In this document: piece after piece, positions 44,690-53,615 of the stretch
How the letters are laid out: each line of letters starts with the position of its first letter
Numbering within the stretch: the stretch's first letter is position 1
Source: PALSA-1180 sp964624625
GTDB taxonomy: Bacteria; Oederibacteriota; Muellerivitia; Muellerivitales; Muellerivitaceae
DNA length: 64,000 nt
Reading direction: 5' to 3'
Assembly (NCBI GenBank): GCA_964624625.1
Contig: CAZUXW010000004.1
Location: forward strand, 1-64,000
The notes under the pieces: generated by a model
What the model was told of the DNA's origin: nothing
Seen by the model: only the letters and a program-made list of their open reading frames with translations
The model's database searches: none
Position numbers and translations under genes: made by a program

Positions 44690-45702
44690 AAGGAGGTCCT
44701 TTCGGCGAAATCATTCTCGGGTTTAGCGGTCCGGGACAAGAGGGAGGCGACCGCTTCTTTCGCTTTTTTGCCCTCAAAAAGAACTTTATAAACTTCCTCG
44801 GTGATGGGAACGTCCATTTTGACGGTCTGGGCGAGGGCCACGGCGGCTTTGGCAGTCTTGACGCCCTCAGCCACCATGGTCATTTCCTTCAAAGCTTGTT
44901 CGAGGCTGGAGCCCTTGCCGATCTTCTCGCCCAATAACCGGTTGCGGCTGTGGTGGCTGGTACAGGTGACGATAAGGTCCCCCATGCCAGCCAGTCCGGC
45001 GAAGGTCTGGGCTTGGGCCCCCAGAGCCACGCCTAAACGGGTAATTTCGTGAAGGCCGCGGGTCATGAGGGCGGCTTTGGCGTTGTCCCCCAAGCCTAAA
45101 CCGTCGGTAATTCCCGCGGCAATGGCAATCACGTTCTTCAGCGCCCCCCCCAACTCCACTCCGACGACATCACTGGAGGTATAAACCCGGAAATAATCCG
45201 AATGAAACACCTTTTGAACCGTCTTGGCCAAGTTTAAGTCGGACGAGGCGGATACAACCGTGGTCGGCATTTGACGGGAAACCTCCTCGGCGTGGCTGGG
45301 ACCGGATAATACAGCGATTGAGGCCTCTGATTGAAGGCTTTGCTTTAAGACCTCGCTCATGCGAAGGTGGGTTTCTTCCTCGAGCCCTTTGGAGGCGCAG
45401 GCGGCCCAAGCTTCCTTGGGCCAATGAGGGGCTGCCGTCTTGAGGGTTGAGCGGACGACATGGGATGGAATGGCAATGATGACACCCTCGCGGCCCTTAA
45501 GAGCCCGCTGAATTTCATGGGTGACTAGGATTTCGAGAGGCAGCTTGACGCCCGGCAGGCGGACGGGATTTTCCCGAAGCTTGTTGAGGTTCTCGGTTTT
45601 AGATTTATCGTGGTCCCAAAGAACCAGGTCGTGACCCGCTCTTTTGAGGTGGATAGTTAAAGCGATTCCCCAGCTTCCGCCGCCTAAAACACATAACTTC
45701 AT
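44686..45702 (-). CDS. gpsA: Glycerol-3-phosphate dehydrogenase [NAD(P)+]
   Basis: 338 aa. Makes sn-glycerol 3-phosphate for phospholipids. Rossmann motif GGGSWGIAL (about 6-14). The catalytic Lys is in GGALKNVIAIAAGITDGLGLGDNAKAAL (about 185-212), with RGLHEITRLG following. It lies between plsY, the acyltransferase that uses its product, and the HU gene, with gaps of 5 bp and a 4-bp overlap. Confidence 0.97.
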   Translation of the reverse strand: MKLCVLGGGSWGIALTIHLKRAGHDLVLWDHDKSKTENLNKLRENPVRLPGVKLPLEILVTHEIQRALKGREGVIIAIPSHVVRSTLKTAAPHWPKEAWAACASKGLEEETHLRMSEVLKQSLQSEASIAVLSGPSHAEEVSRQMPTTVVSASSDLNLAKTVQKVFHSDYFRVYTSSDVVGVELGGALKNVIAIAAGITDGLGLGDNAKAALMTRGLHEITRLGVALGAQAQTFAGLAGMGDLIVTCTSHHSRNRLLGEKIGKGSSLEQALKEMTMVAEGVKTAKAAVALAQTVKMDVPITEEVYKVLFEGKKAKEAVASLLSRTAKPENDFAERTSF

Positions 45703-45707
45703 ATGTT

Positions 45708-46307
45708 TTACCCCTGTTTTTTCTTTCCGATTTTGTTTTCGGTTCCGGCCAAGATGCGTTTAATGTTCTGGCGATGGGTCCACCATATCATGACGGTGGC
45801 GGCAATGGCCAAGCCTGAAAACCAGTTGAGGCCCTGATGATAGAGGGTGAAGGACATCATGGTGGTCGCGCCCAAGAGGCTGCCGAGGGAGACCATCCTG
45901 GTCAAGCCCAGGATCACCAAGAAGACGGCCACCCCAGCGGCGCTTTCCAAGGGTAAGAGGCTGAAAAAGATTCCGACACTGATTCCAATGCCCTTGCCCC
46001 CCTTAAATTTCAGGAAGATGGGAAATACATTGCCTAAGAGGGCCGAAAGGCCGCAAATAACCTTGAGGAGGTCGTCTCCGGGGTCAAAATGGCCTGCAAT
46101 CCAAATGGCCGCGACACCTTTTAGGATATCTAAGGCTAATGTGGCTATTCCCCACCCTGCTCCCGCGACCCGCCAGACGTTGGTCATGCCGATGTTGCCG
46201 CTTCCTTGGGTCCGGACATCAATACCCTTGATCCACTTAACGATTAAGAAACCGAAGGGGATGGATCCGATGAGGTAGGCGGCAATGGGGATAAGGAGGT
46301 CAGCCAC
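45708..46307 (-). CDS. plsY: Acyl-phosphate:glycerol-3-phosphate acyltransferase
   Basis: 199 aa inner-membrane enzyme that starts phospholipid synthesis. Five to seven hydrophobic spans with the three family motifs: GSIPFGFL, GSGNIGMTNVWR (about 36-47) and KFKGGKGIGIS (about 100-110). GTG start after AGGAG. It overlaps der by 8 bp and precedes gpsA, forming a lipid-synthesis pair. Confidence 0.97.
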   Translation of the reverse strand: MADLLIPIAAYLIGSIPFGFLIVKWIKGIDVRTQGSGNIGMTNVWRVAGAGWGIATLALDILKGVAAIWIAGHFDPGDDLLKVICGLSALLGNVFPIFLKFKGGKGIGISVGIFFSLLPLESAAGVAVFLVILGLTRMVSLGSLLGATTMMSFTLYHQGLNWFSGLAIAATVMIWWTHRQNIKRILAGTENKIGKKKQG

Positions 46308-47739
46308 GGTTTCTCCTGGCTGCTTTCTTTTTGGCGACCTTCTCTTTATGAGCCCTTAAGTTAAAGTTTCGCTTGAAGGTTTTGCGTCCATGTTCTTCTT
46401 TATTCTTGTCCCCCTTGGTCTTGAGGACCAACTGTAGGGGCGTTGATTCCATCCCGAGGCTCTTACGCAGCTCCGCTTCCAGAAAACGCATATAAGCCGG
46501 TGAGGCGCATTCGGGGCGGTTGGCGAAGATCTCGAAAGCCGGCGGATGGCCTATCCTTTGGTAGCCATAGAGGATTTTGATCTGTCCCCCGTTTCGGAAG
46601 GGCGGGGATTGCTTGGCAACCGCCTCCTGGAGGGCGTTATTGACCTGCCTGGTCGGGATTTGGCGGCAACTCTCCTCATAAACGGCGTAAACCGCTGGTA
46701 GGACCCTGTTGATATTCAATCCCGTCTTAGCTGAAGTAAAGAGGATGGGGGCGAAATTCAGGTGCCGTAGCTGGCGCTTGATCACCCTTTCGGCATGGGC
46801 CTGTTCCGCGCCTTTGTGGCTGATATCCCATTTGTTGATGACCACGACAACCGGCCGGAATGCGTCGAAAATAATCTTGCTGATATTCACATCCTGGTGG
46901 GAAACGCCCTTTTCGCCGTCGATAAGGAGCAGGGCAACCTGGCAGGTTTGGAGTTCGTAAAGGGCCTGCTCAACGCTGATCTTTTCGATGCGGCTGTCCT
47001 GTTTCAAGTTGGCCCGGATGCCGGCCGTATCGACTACGATCAAGGGATCGTCCTCGGTTTCCAGGATCACGGGGATGGCATCATGGGTAGTGCCAGGCAT
47101 ATCGTCGACAATTTGGGTTTTTTGACCGGACAAAGCATTGACTAATGAGGACTTACCGACGTTAGGCTTACCTAAGATCGCAAGTCGGAGGGGTTTCTTC
47201 TCGATTTCCCTGTCACCCATGGGTTTGGAGGAGGTCTTCCCGATGGCCGAGACCACCGAATCCAGGAAATCGTTGATGCCGATGCCGTGGGTCGAGGAAA
47301 TGGGAAAAACCCTGTCAAAGCCAAGGTTCAAGAAATCCGAGATGTCCTCGTCCTGTTTGCCGATACGGTCCGCCTTATTGACTAAAAGCCAGGTTGGGAT
47401 GCCGTATTTGCGAAGGTTCCTGGCAATAAGATTGTCGGCGGGGGTGGCTCCCTCTTGGGCGTCCACGATGAACAATAGGGCGGAAACCTTCTTCAGGCGG
47501 GCTTCCAATTGCTCCCCCACCTTGAGGGCGATGGTCTCTTTTTCCCCGGGAACCCACCCTCCTGAGTCGGTGAGGATGAAGGTGACCCCGTTCCAAAGGA
47601 GCTCAAAGCTTTTCAAGTCGCGGGTGGAACCAGGCATATTATCGACCAAAGCCATGGATTTACCGGCTAAACGGTTAAAAAGGGTGGATTTACCCACATT
47701 GGGTCGTCCGACAATCAGCACTTCAGGTAGCGGTCGCAA
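46300..47739 (-). CDS. der: Ribosome-associated GTPase Der
   Basis: 479 aa with two tandem G domains for 50S subunit assembly. G1 motifs GRPNVGKST (about 11) and GKPNVGKSS (about 190). Switch/G3 DSGG and DTAG, G4 NKAD and NKWD. C-terminal KH-like domain about 365-450 and a basic tail. Starts at TTG 47739 after CGGAG. An ATG two bases upstream is out of frame and opens a six-codon frame that overlaps the start. Confidence 0.96.
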   Translation of the reverse strand: MRPLPEVLIVGRPNVGKSTLFNRLAGKSMALVDNMPGSTRDLKSFELLWNGVTFILTDSGGWVPGEKETIALKVGEQLEARLKKVSALLFIVDAQEGATPADNLIARNLRKYGIPTWLLVNKADRIGKQDEDISDFLNLGFDRVFPISSTHGIGINDFLDSVVSAIGKTSSKPMGDREIEKKPLRLAILGKPNVGKSSLVNALSGQKTQIVDDMPGTTHDAIPVILETEDDPLIVVDTAGIRANLKQDSRIEKISVEQALYELQTCQVALLLIDGEKGVSHQDVNISKIIFDAFRPVVVVINKWDISHKGAEQAHAERVIKRQLRHLNFAPILFTSAKTGLNINRVLPAVYAVYEESCRQIPTRQVNNALQEAVAKQSPPFRNGGQIKILYGYQRIGHPPAFEIFANRPECASPAYMRFLEAELRKSLGMESTPLQLVLKTKGDKNKEEHGRKTFKRNFNLRAHKEKVAKKKAARRNRG

Positions 47740-47774
47740 GCATGACTCCGATTTTTGACTAGTTGTGTGGATGG

Positions 47775-47803
47775 ATTGTACAGGACTTGGGAGGGGTTGT
47801 CAG
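47775..47803 (-). promoter_or_regulatory. Promoter of the der-plsY-gpsA-HU operon
   Basis: On the minus strand CTGACA (47803-47798), 17 bp, TACAAT (47780-47775); both hexamers match 5 of 6. About 36 bp before the der start codon. Confidence 0.65.
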
Positions 47804-47822
47804 CTTAGGTTTGCGACAGAAA

Positions 47823-48311
47823 CTATTTCAAAACTACAAATTTCTGAAGGGGAAGCTTCGTGATTTGGCCCGTTGCCTTATCCTCGATTTGGGCTTGGTA
47901 ATAGTAAATTCCCTCGGAGACGGTCTTTAAGTTCCAAAGAATGTCGAAAAGGGACCCGCCTTCTTTTTCGATGGTGGCGATCACGTCAAAGAAGCGGTTG
48001 TTGACCCGGATGCGGACTTTGCAGGGGCCGGCGGCCATGACCCTAAAGTTAAGTTTCTTGCCGCGGGCTGGGTTGGGGATGACGGTGACTTTGGGCAGGG
48101 ATTTGTCGAAAACGATGGTGGGTTTGGGAGTGTCGGCGAAAATTGGGGAAAGCGGCATTGCGCCACAGATGAACAAGGATAAACACAGATGGCCTAGGAA
48201 AATCTTAAGTAGGGTTTGCCGCGTCTTAAAACCACCCGATGGGGGTTGAGTCCCGCAAGGACGGCTAAAATTCCTAATTCCTAATCCCGAATTCCTCATG
48301 GTAGTTCTCAT
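47823..48311 (-). CDS. Secreted FlgD-like/Ig-fold protein with repeat-derived N-terminus
   Basis: 162 aa. The start overlaps the upstream stop codon (ATGA), which fixes ATG 48311. Residues about 4-15 are encoded by a family C repeat and about 39-51 (GHLCLSLFICG) by a family A repeat, which supplies most of the hydrophobic signal core; likely cleavage after SPIFA (about 59). The mature domain (PKVTVIPNPARGKKLNFRV...LWNLKTVSEGIYYYQAQIED) resembles FlgD-type/C-terminal sorting Ig domains. Role unknown. Confidence 0.65.
   Translation of the reverse strand: MRTTMRNSGLGIRNFSRPCGTQPPSGGFKTRQTLLKIFLGHLCLSLFICGAMPLSPIFADTPKPTIVFDKSLPKVTVIPNPARGKKLNFRVMAAGPCKVRIRVNNRFFDVIATIEKEGGSLFDILWNLKTVSEGIYYYQAQIEDKATGQITKLPLQKFVVLK
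48160..48200. repeat. Family A half repeat inside the secreted-protein gene
   Basis: GCCACAGATGAACAAGGATAAACACAGATGG-type units; a single arm. Read on the minus strand it encodes the hydrophobic core of the signal peptide. Confidence 0.65.
48266..48300. repeat. Family C half repeat (7-nt unit)
   Basis: AATTCCTAATTCCTAATCCCGAATTCCTC; on the minus strand it gives 7-nt units of the pattern NNNAGGA/TTCGGGA. A complete two-armed copy is at 61279-61380. Confidence 0.6.
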
Positions 48312-49246
48312 CCTGTTAATTTTACCGCCGCGACGAGGGTCTTGGCGTCTTCCACGTTCGTGACCGTGTTGTTCTTATCGCACTTCTTCACCATGGTACT
48401 GTAAATCTTGCCGGGACCCACTTCCACCCAAACCCTGAAGCCGCGATGGGTCACGGCTCCCACGGTCTTGATCCAGTCGACGGGACTGGAGTATTGCTTA
48501 ATTAAGACGTCCCGGACCATCTCAAGGGTTCCAACATATTCACCATCGGAAGAGCGCAGGAAGGTGATTTTGGGATGTTTTAACTGGATCTCGCCCAGAC
48601 ATTCCTTCAAAAGGGCCTCAAAAGCCGGTTCCAGTTCCGCGGCCTGGGGGCTGAACAAGGGGCCCCTCGGAAGCTGGGGATTGGTCCTGATCTCTTTGAC
48701 GCCTTGAACTTCGGCCTGAACGGACTTCACCGCCTCAACCGGTCCCCAAACGATGAAAGTGTCCGGGGCCAGGTGATGGGTGATGATCAGTTCCCCTTCT
48801 TCCCTGGTCAGGAGGGGCTGGAGTTGATCCAGGGTGATTCCGGTCAAGGAAAGGGACGCGCCTCCATGCTTGAGGGCGAAAGCTTCGATCAGGGCCGCGC
48901 GCTTAACCACATATTGCAAGGCGGTGATGTAAGGAATGGACTCGGCGGCGACCAAGGCCGCCACTTCCCCCACGCCAATGCCGGTTAAGAGCTCGGGTTT
49001 CCGCCGGTTGGAAACCAGGGGATCGAAACAAGCCACGTCATTCACGAAAGTAATAAGCTGGGCATTGACGGTTTTGTCCTGCTCATCCTTGGGCCCGAGG
49101 AAGCAAGTTTTCGCCAGCTTCAATCCCAGGAGCTTTTCGGCCTTTTCGAAAAATTCCCTGGCGGACATGGATTTCGCGTAAAAATCCTTGCCCATTCCCA
49201 CGTAATGGGAGCCTTCGTTGGGAAAGATCGCTGCGATGCGGGCCAT
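48308..49246 (-). CDS. FabD-like malonyl-CoA:ACP transacylase paralogue lacking catalytic residues
   Basis: 312 aa with the whole FabD fold: start RIAAIFPNEGSHYVGMG and end SSPVDWIKTVGAVTHRGFRVWVEVGPGKIYSTMVKK. The key positions are changed: GHSLGE is GIGVGE (catalytic Ser to G91), APFHSP is GPLFSP (catalytic His to F198), and the oxyanion Gln of GQGSQ is E11. The Arg that binds malonyl carboxylate (R116) is kept. It is intact and coupled to the next gene, so it is probably a binding or regulatory pseudoenzyme rather than debris. No other fatty-acid genes are adjacent. Confidence 0.85.
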   Translation of the reverse strand: MARIAAIFPNEGSHYVGMGKDFYAKSMSAREFFEKAEKLLGLKLAKTCFLGPKDEQDKTVNAQLITFVNDVACFDPLVSNRRKPELLTGIGVGEVAALVAAESIPYITALQYVVKRAALIEAFALKHGGASLSLTGITLDQLQPLLTREEGELIITHHLAPDTFIVWGPVEAVKSVQAEVQGVKEIRTNPQLPRGPLFSPQAAELEPAFEALLKECLGEIQLKHPKITFLRSSDGEYVGTLEMVRDVLIKQYSSPVDWIKTVGAVTHRGFRVWVEVGPGKIYSTMVKKCDKNNTVTNVEDAKTLVAAVKLTG

Positions 49247-49360
49247 AATGAAACCTTTGATTTTAAAGAATGGTCAATGAAGGGCGCATTTTATCATAAG
49301 GAGACGCAGAAGTTTTGGTTGTCTCCCGGCTTAAAAAAAGGGGGGTAGGAACCGAAAAGG

Positions 49361-49390
49361 CTAAATTCCCCTTTTCAAAGGGGGAAATAA
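49361..49390. repeat. Short intergenic palindrome (family F)
   Basis: CTAAATTCCCCTTTTCAAAG then GGGGAAATAA: an A/T-flanked inverted repeat just after the stop codon of the DUF2723-TPR gene, where it may act as a transcript end. Confidence 0.5.
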
Positions 49391-49408
49391 TCATCCGTTC
49401 ATTTGGAA

Positions 49409-51517
49409 TTAAATATGCGGCTGGGAGGCCAGAAAATCGGTAATGGTAGCCTTGTCCGGCGGGTTAGGCACTAACAGCAAATAACGCTCGAACATTTGGG
49501 CCGCGTAATCAGCCCTGGTTCTCATATTCATGTAACCCAAGGTCCGATAGGCCTCGGCGTAATTGGGATCAAGGCTTCGGACCGTTTCCCATTCCTTGGT
49601 CGCCTGTTCGAAGAGCCCGGCCTGGAAGTACTGAAAGCCCAGGTGCTGATGGGCGTCCGTGGAGCTGGGATTTAATTTGACGGCCTTCCGGAAGAACTGA
49701 AGGGCATCCTTCGGATTTTTTTGGTTCTCGGCCAAGATTCCCCGGTCAAACCAGGGAAGAAAATAACCAGGGGACAATTGGGACGCCTTCTCGAAGGAAA
49801 GGGCCGCGTGATCGGTCCAGCCCTGGCTGTTCTCCACCACGCCGGCGTTGAGGAAAAGGCGGCTATTGTCGAACCCGATCGCCTTGGCCTGCATCAGGCA
49901 ATCCTCCCCCATGAAGCCGCTTTTCGCCACCTCGAGGCCGTAGGAAGCCTTGAACAGGTAATAGCGCGAGGCTGTTTCCCGCGACAAGTAATCATGGTTC
50001 AGTTCGACCCTGGGAGTCCTGAAATTCTGCCATAGGAATTCCTCCGCAGGCGGTGGATGTCCCCCATAAGCCTCCCAAAAGAGCAGTCCCTTCATCAGGA
50101 GGGTTTCCCGGGGCGCGTCGATTTTCTCGCTGTAAAAAACAGCCGAGGGGTTCTGGCGGGCTTCGTAGTTTCTTTCCGCCGCCGCCAAGAGGGGCGGGGC
50201 CGTTCCCGTCTCGTTCCGGTAATCCAACAAATGGTAAATGTCCGGAAAGAGTCCTCCGGTGCGGTCGAAGATGTCCAGGTCGGGACGCAAATGGCGGACG
50301 AGTTTCAGGTAAGCCAAGGGAAAGGTGATGGAGTCACCCGAGCTGAAAAGAACCGAATGGGCCGGCATTTGGGAAAGGATGTCCAGGCCGACGTCCTCCA
50401 CCGCCAAGTTCCGGCTGGAGTTGTTTTGGGTGAAGGCGGAAAGGGTTGAGCCGCAGAGGATGAGCGCCGCCGCCGGGATCAGGAGTGGTTTCCAGGAACC
50501 CCTTCGGGCAAAAATCCATTCCAGGCCCCTCAGAATGAGGGGTGAAAACCAAAGAAGGGCCGGGGGAAGAAAAGCCCCGTTGATGTGGTTGTTTTCGGGA
50601 TTGTAATCATCCCGGATCAGGAACGGAAGAAGGATGAAAAGGCAAGAGGCCCCGATGAAATATTCCGGTTGGATCCCCTTCCGGTTTTTCCAAAGGCCTG
50701 CCGCCAGGAGAACCGGGCCCAGGCCCCAGGACTCCAGCAGGAAATCCTTCGTGTAGAGGTAAAGGTCCCAAAAACCATTCAGGAAGGATCCGGTGGAGAT
50801 GTCGCCGCCATATTGGGCCCGGGTGACATGGTAAAAAAGCTGTTGGAAGGTGGAGGGGTTTCCCCAATTGACCAGGGGAGCGAGGTTGGCACGGAGCGGA
50901 AGGACGAGGTAGGGTGATAATCCGAGGCAAAGGAGCGAGGAGGCGATCGCGGCTTTTTTACCGTCCTTAAGCTCATTTCGATAAGCCCATCCCAAGGCTG
51001 GAAGGATCAAGAAGGTTAGGTGCTGATGGGACAGGGCGGCTCCTGTCAGGAAGCCGGCGGCGTAAAGATTGAATGTGGTTGGAAAAAGGACGAAGTTCAA
51101 TAGACCCGCGGTGAAAAAAAGATGCAGCGCGAAAACTTCCGGGCTGACCATTTGGTGAAAAACCAGGGGTCCGGCCATGACCAAGCCGGCGGCCAGCAGG
51201 ACAAGGGAATTTTTCCCGGTGGGGGTGTTGGAACTTCCGGCGAACTTTCCGAGGGTAGGGACCAAGACCATCAAGGCGGCGGTTTGGGCCAGTATCGACA
51301 AAAAAGTCATTCGAAAGGCGGGGGAACCTAACGGTAAAAGCTGGGCCAAACGGCCGAGTGTGACGAAAAGAGGGTAGCCCGGAGCGTGGGCGGAGCCCAG
51401 GTGAAAGGCGGCGGCGGTCAACTCAGGCGCGTCCCCCCCCACCATCCCAGGCGCCGCCGCCGCCAAGGATAGGGCGATCCAAATAAAAGGAAGGGCTCCG
51501 GTGAAAACCGTGATCAT
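49409..51517 (-). CDS. DUF2723-type (GT-C-like) membrane protein with C-terminal TPRs
   Basis: 702 aa. The N-terminus has the DUF2723 hallmark GGDAPELTAAAFHLGSAHAPGYPLF (about 27-51), with the Asp/Glu that acts in GT-C glycosyltransferases. About ten to twelve membrane spans follow (to about 370), then a soluble domain and three TPR-like repeats (about 560-690). It might move sugars from lipid carriers onto exported proteins. The start overlaps the tonB-like stop by 4 bp (ATGA), so it is in the same operon. Confidence 0.8.
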   Translation of the reverse strand: MITVFTGALPFIWIALSLAAAAPGMVGGDAPELTAAAFHLGSAHAPGYPLFVTLGRLAQLLPLGSPAFRMTFLSILAQTAALMVLVPTLGKFAGSSNTPTGKNSLVLLAAGLVMAGPLVFHQMVSPEVFALHLFFTAGLLNFVLFPTTFNLYAAGFLTGAALSHQHLTFLILPALGWAYRNELKDGKKAAIASSLLCLGLSPYLVLPLRANLAPLVNWGNPSTFQQLFYHVTRAQYGGDISTGSFLNGFWDLYLYTKDFLLESWGLGPVLLAAGLWKNRKGIQPEYFIGASCLFILLPFLIRDDYNPENNHINGAFLPPALLWFSPLILRGLEWIFARRGSWKPLLIPAAALILCGSTLSAFTQNNSSRNLAVEDVGLDILSQMPAHSVLFSSGDSITFPLAYLKLVRHLRPDLDIFDRTGGLFPDIYHLLDYRNETGTAPPLLAAAERNYEARQNPSAVFYSEKIDAPRETLLMKGLLFWEAYGGHPPPAEEFLWQNFRTPRVELNHDYLSRETASRYYLFKASYGLEVAKSGFMGEDCLMQAKAIGFDNSRLFLNAGVVENSQGWTDHAALSFEKASQLSPGYFLPWFDRGILAENQKNPKDALQFFRKAVKLNPSSTDAHQHLGFQYFQAGLFEQATKEWETVRSLDPNYAEAYRTLGYMNMRTRADYAAQMFERYLLLVPNPPDKATITDFLASQPHI

Positions 51518-52284
51518 GGATTGTTTTTTAAGTTGAAGGAAAAGGTGATGACGCCCGATTGGTCGGTTTGGCTGATTTCAGGCGGAAGGGGCTCGAATTC
51601 CCATTGGACCAGGGCTTTGTAAACCACTTGGTCCAATTCGCGGTAGCCCGAGGTCTGTTCGAATTGGATGTCATTTTCCCGCAAGAGGCCGTTGGGCATG
51701 ACCGTCAATTGAAGTCGGACAGTAGCCTCGATTCCCTGTTTCTTCGCCCAGTCCGGGTACTCAGGATTCACTTGCCACTTGATGGTTCGAGCCGCCAGTT
51801 CCCCCTCAATGTTGGCGTTGCCGTTGGGGGTGCCGGCCACCCCGATATGGCCCAATCCGGCGGTGGTTTTAATTTTATTCGGGGCATCCTTTTTAAGTTC
51901 CAAACCGATGGGGGCGGAATGACGCAGGCTTTCCAAGTAGGCTTCCGACGAGGCGGCGCCGGAATGGACTTTTGGTTTGAGGGGTTTCTTGACGCTGACC
52001 TCCGGCTTTTCCGCCGCCGACACGGGCGGGTTCGACAATTCTGTCCGGGGCGTGGAGAATTCCCCGTTGGTTTCCGCCATGGGAAGTTGGACTGGAACTT
52101 CACCCGTGTGTGAAGCGGGTGATCCCAGGCCCTGGCCCTGGGACATTTGGCCGATGAGGGTCAACTCCATGAGTAGGGGCGTTCGAACCACCAAGAAAGA
52201 ATGGTAGAGGACAAATAAAATAAGCAGCAGCAATCCGTGGAATAGGGTCGAGTAAATGAGGGAATTTTTAAAATCTTGTTCCAT
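51514..52284 (-). CDS. TonB-family energy transducer
   Basis: 256 aa. N-terminal membrane anchor (about 12-33) with the Ser-x3-His pattern (STLFH) shared by TonB and TolA, a long Pro/Glu/Lys periplasmic linker (about 50-160), and a C-terminal TonB domain (NPEYPDWAKKQGIEATVRLQLTV...ALVQWEFEPLP). Start after AAGGAT, 9 bp after ExbD. Transduces proton motive force from ExbB-ExbD to the outer membrane, presumably to the barrel encoded upstream. Confidence 0.9.
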   Translation of the reverse strand: MEQDFKNSLIYSTLFHGLLLLILFVLYHSFLVVRTPLLMELTLIGQMSQGQGLGSPASHTGEVPVQLPMAETNGEFSTPRTELSNPPVSAAEKPEVSVKKPLKPKVHSGAASSEAYLESLRHSAPIGLELKKDAPNKIKTTAGLGHIGVAGTPNGNANIEGELAARTIKWQVNPEYPDWAKKQGIEATVRLQLTVMPNGLLRENDIQFEQTSGYRELDQVVYKALVQWEFEPLPPEISQTDQSGVITFSFNLKNNP

Positions 52285-52293
52285 CGAGGATCC

Positions 52294-52728
52294 TTATTTG
52301 GGCGTGATGGGGGCGGGGGCATTGTCCCCCAGCTCCACGGCGATTCCCAATTTGCTGATGCCGGCCGTATAGGCCTTGGACATGATTCCCGCTACGGTTC
52401 CGTGGGAGACGTTTTTATCGGCGTTGATCATGACCAGGGCCGCCGGCTTCTTTTGAATCAGGGTTTGGAGCAGGGCCACCAGATTTTCCAAGGGGGTTTC
52501 CGCGTCGTTCACGTAAACCTTATCCCCCTGGGTGATGGTAATGGTGATGGTTTCCGGCAAGGCTGGCGAGGGGGCCGCGACCTTCGGCAGCTTCACCTGA
52601 AAAGCGCCCTGGAACAGGAAGGGCGTGGTGACCATGAAGATGACCAAGAGGACCAACACCACGTCGGTGAAGGGCACCATGTTGATTTCGGCGATGAGCT
52701 TCGATTTAGACCTCAGTCGGCTTTGCAT
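52294..52728 (-). CDS. ExbD/TolR-family protein
   Basis: 144 aa from ATG 52728, chosen because AAGGAG lies 8 nt upstream. One membrane span with the essential Asp in NMVPFTDVVLVLLVIFMV (about residue 22). The periplasmic domain has the YVNDAETPLENL...VMINADKNVSHGTV pattern. Works with ExbB and TonB. Confidence 0.93.
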   Translation of the reverse strand: MQSRLRSKSKLIAEINMVPFTDVVLVLLVIFMVTTPFLFQGAFQVKLPKVAAPSPALPETITITITQGDKVYVNDAETPLENLVALLQTLIQKKPAALVMINADKNVSHGTVAGIMSKAYTAGISKLGIAVELGDNAPAPITPK

Positions 52729-52772
52729 CGATAGTTCTCCTTCCGGCAAATATCAAAAACAACAAGTCCACT

Positions 52773-52873
52773 TGCCACAGATGATCAGGGATGAACTCAG
52801 ACAAATCTTTTTTAAAAGGATTTCGAATTTTAGTTTGCGCCATCCGTGTTAATCCGTGTTCATCTTTGGCTAA
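52773..52873. repeat. Intergenic palindrome, family A
   Basis: Left arm TGCCACAGATGATCAGGGAT; right arm ATCCGTGTTAATCCGTGTTC ending at CTTTGGC. It sits between exbB and exbD within the operon. Confidence 0.75.
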
Positions 52874-52884
52874 CCCTAGTTTCC

Positions 52885-53496
52885 TCATCCGAACCTTTCG
52901 TTTATTTCCGAGATGACGATCTCCGCTTCCTGGGCGATTTCATTCAGCCTGGCCTGGAACCAGTTGTAGATGAAAACCGCCGAGATGGCCACGAAGAGGC
53001 CGGTGGCGGTGGCAAAAAGGGCCTCCGCGATTCCTTTGGAAACGACCGCCGCTCCCCCGGCATTGGCCAAAGCCAGGTCCTGGAAGGCCTGAATAATGCC
53101 TAAAACGGTGCCAAAAAGCCCCACGAAGGGCGCGATGCTGCCGATGGTGGCCAGAAGCGGCAATCGGGCTTCCAGCCGCAAAAGCTGGATCTTCGCCTCC
53201 CTTTCCATGGCCTGGGTCAAGTCCGTCCCGTCATTTTTGGCCTTGAGCCCCGCCTGGACGACCTTGGCTAAAAGGGTGCCGTTTCGGTCGCAGGCTTCCA
53301 CGCATTCATGGAACGTTTTTTTGTTGAGGAAGGGTTCCAAAGCCGCCATCACCTCTTCCCTTTTCCGGTAATGGGCGCGGAAATAGGTCCAGCGGTTGTA
53401 AAGCACCGCCACGACCACAATGGACATGAGGATCAAAAGGCCGATCGTCCAGCCGCCCTTCAATAAAACCTGGAACAACGAGAAATCGTGACTCAT
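52885..53496 (-). CDS. ExbB/TolQ-family proton channel protein
   Basis: 203 aa. Three membrane spans: about 14-34, and two in the conserved region LPLLATIGSIAPFVGLFGTVLGI (about 112-134) and GIAEALFATATGLFVAISAVFIYNWF (about 154-180), with channel Thr residues in both. ATG after GGAGG. Start of the Ton motor part of the operon, after a 119-bp gap filled by a repeat. Confidence 0.93.
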   Translation of the reverse strand: MSHDFSLFQVLLKGGWTIGLLILMSIVVVAVLYNRWTYFRAHYRKREEVMAALEPFLNKKTFHECVEACDRNGTLLAKVVQAGLKAKNDGTDLTQAMEREAKIQLLRLEARLPLLATIGSIAPFVGLFGTVLGIIQAFQDLALANAGGAAVVSKGIAEALFATATGLFVAISAVFIYNWFQARLNEIAQEAEIVISEINERFG

Positions 53497-53518
53497 AAAT
53501 CCTCCAAAAAATTCAATT

Positions 53519-53610
53519 GAACCACAGAGTTACTCAGAGTTCCCAAAAGTGAGGCTTAAAATCCTTGAAATCATTTTACTCTGTGTTACCCCGTGTAACT
53601 CTGTGGTTAA
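53519..53610. repeat. Intergenic palindrome, family B
   Basis: Left arm ACCACAGAGTTACTCAGAG, right arm reverse complement ending CTCTGTGGTT. Between the TonB-box barrel gene and exbB. Confidence 0.75.
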
Positions 53611-53615
53611 AATCC

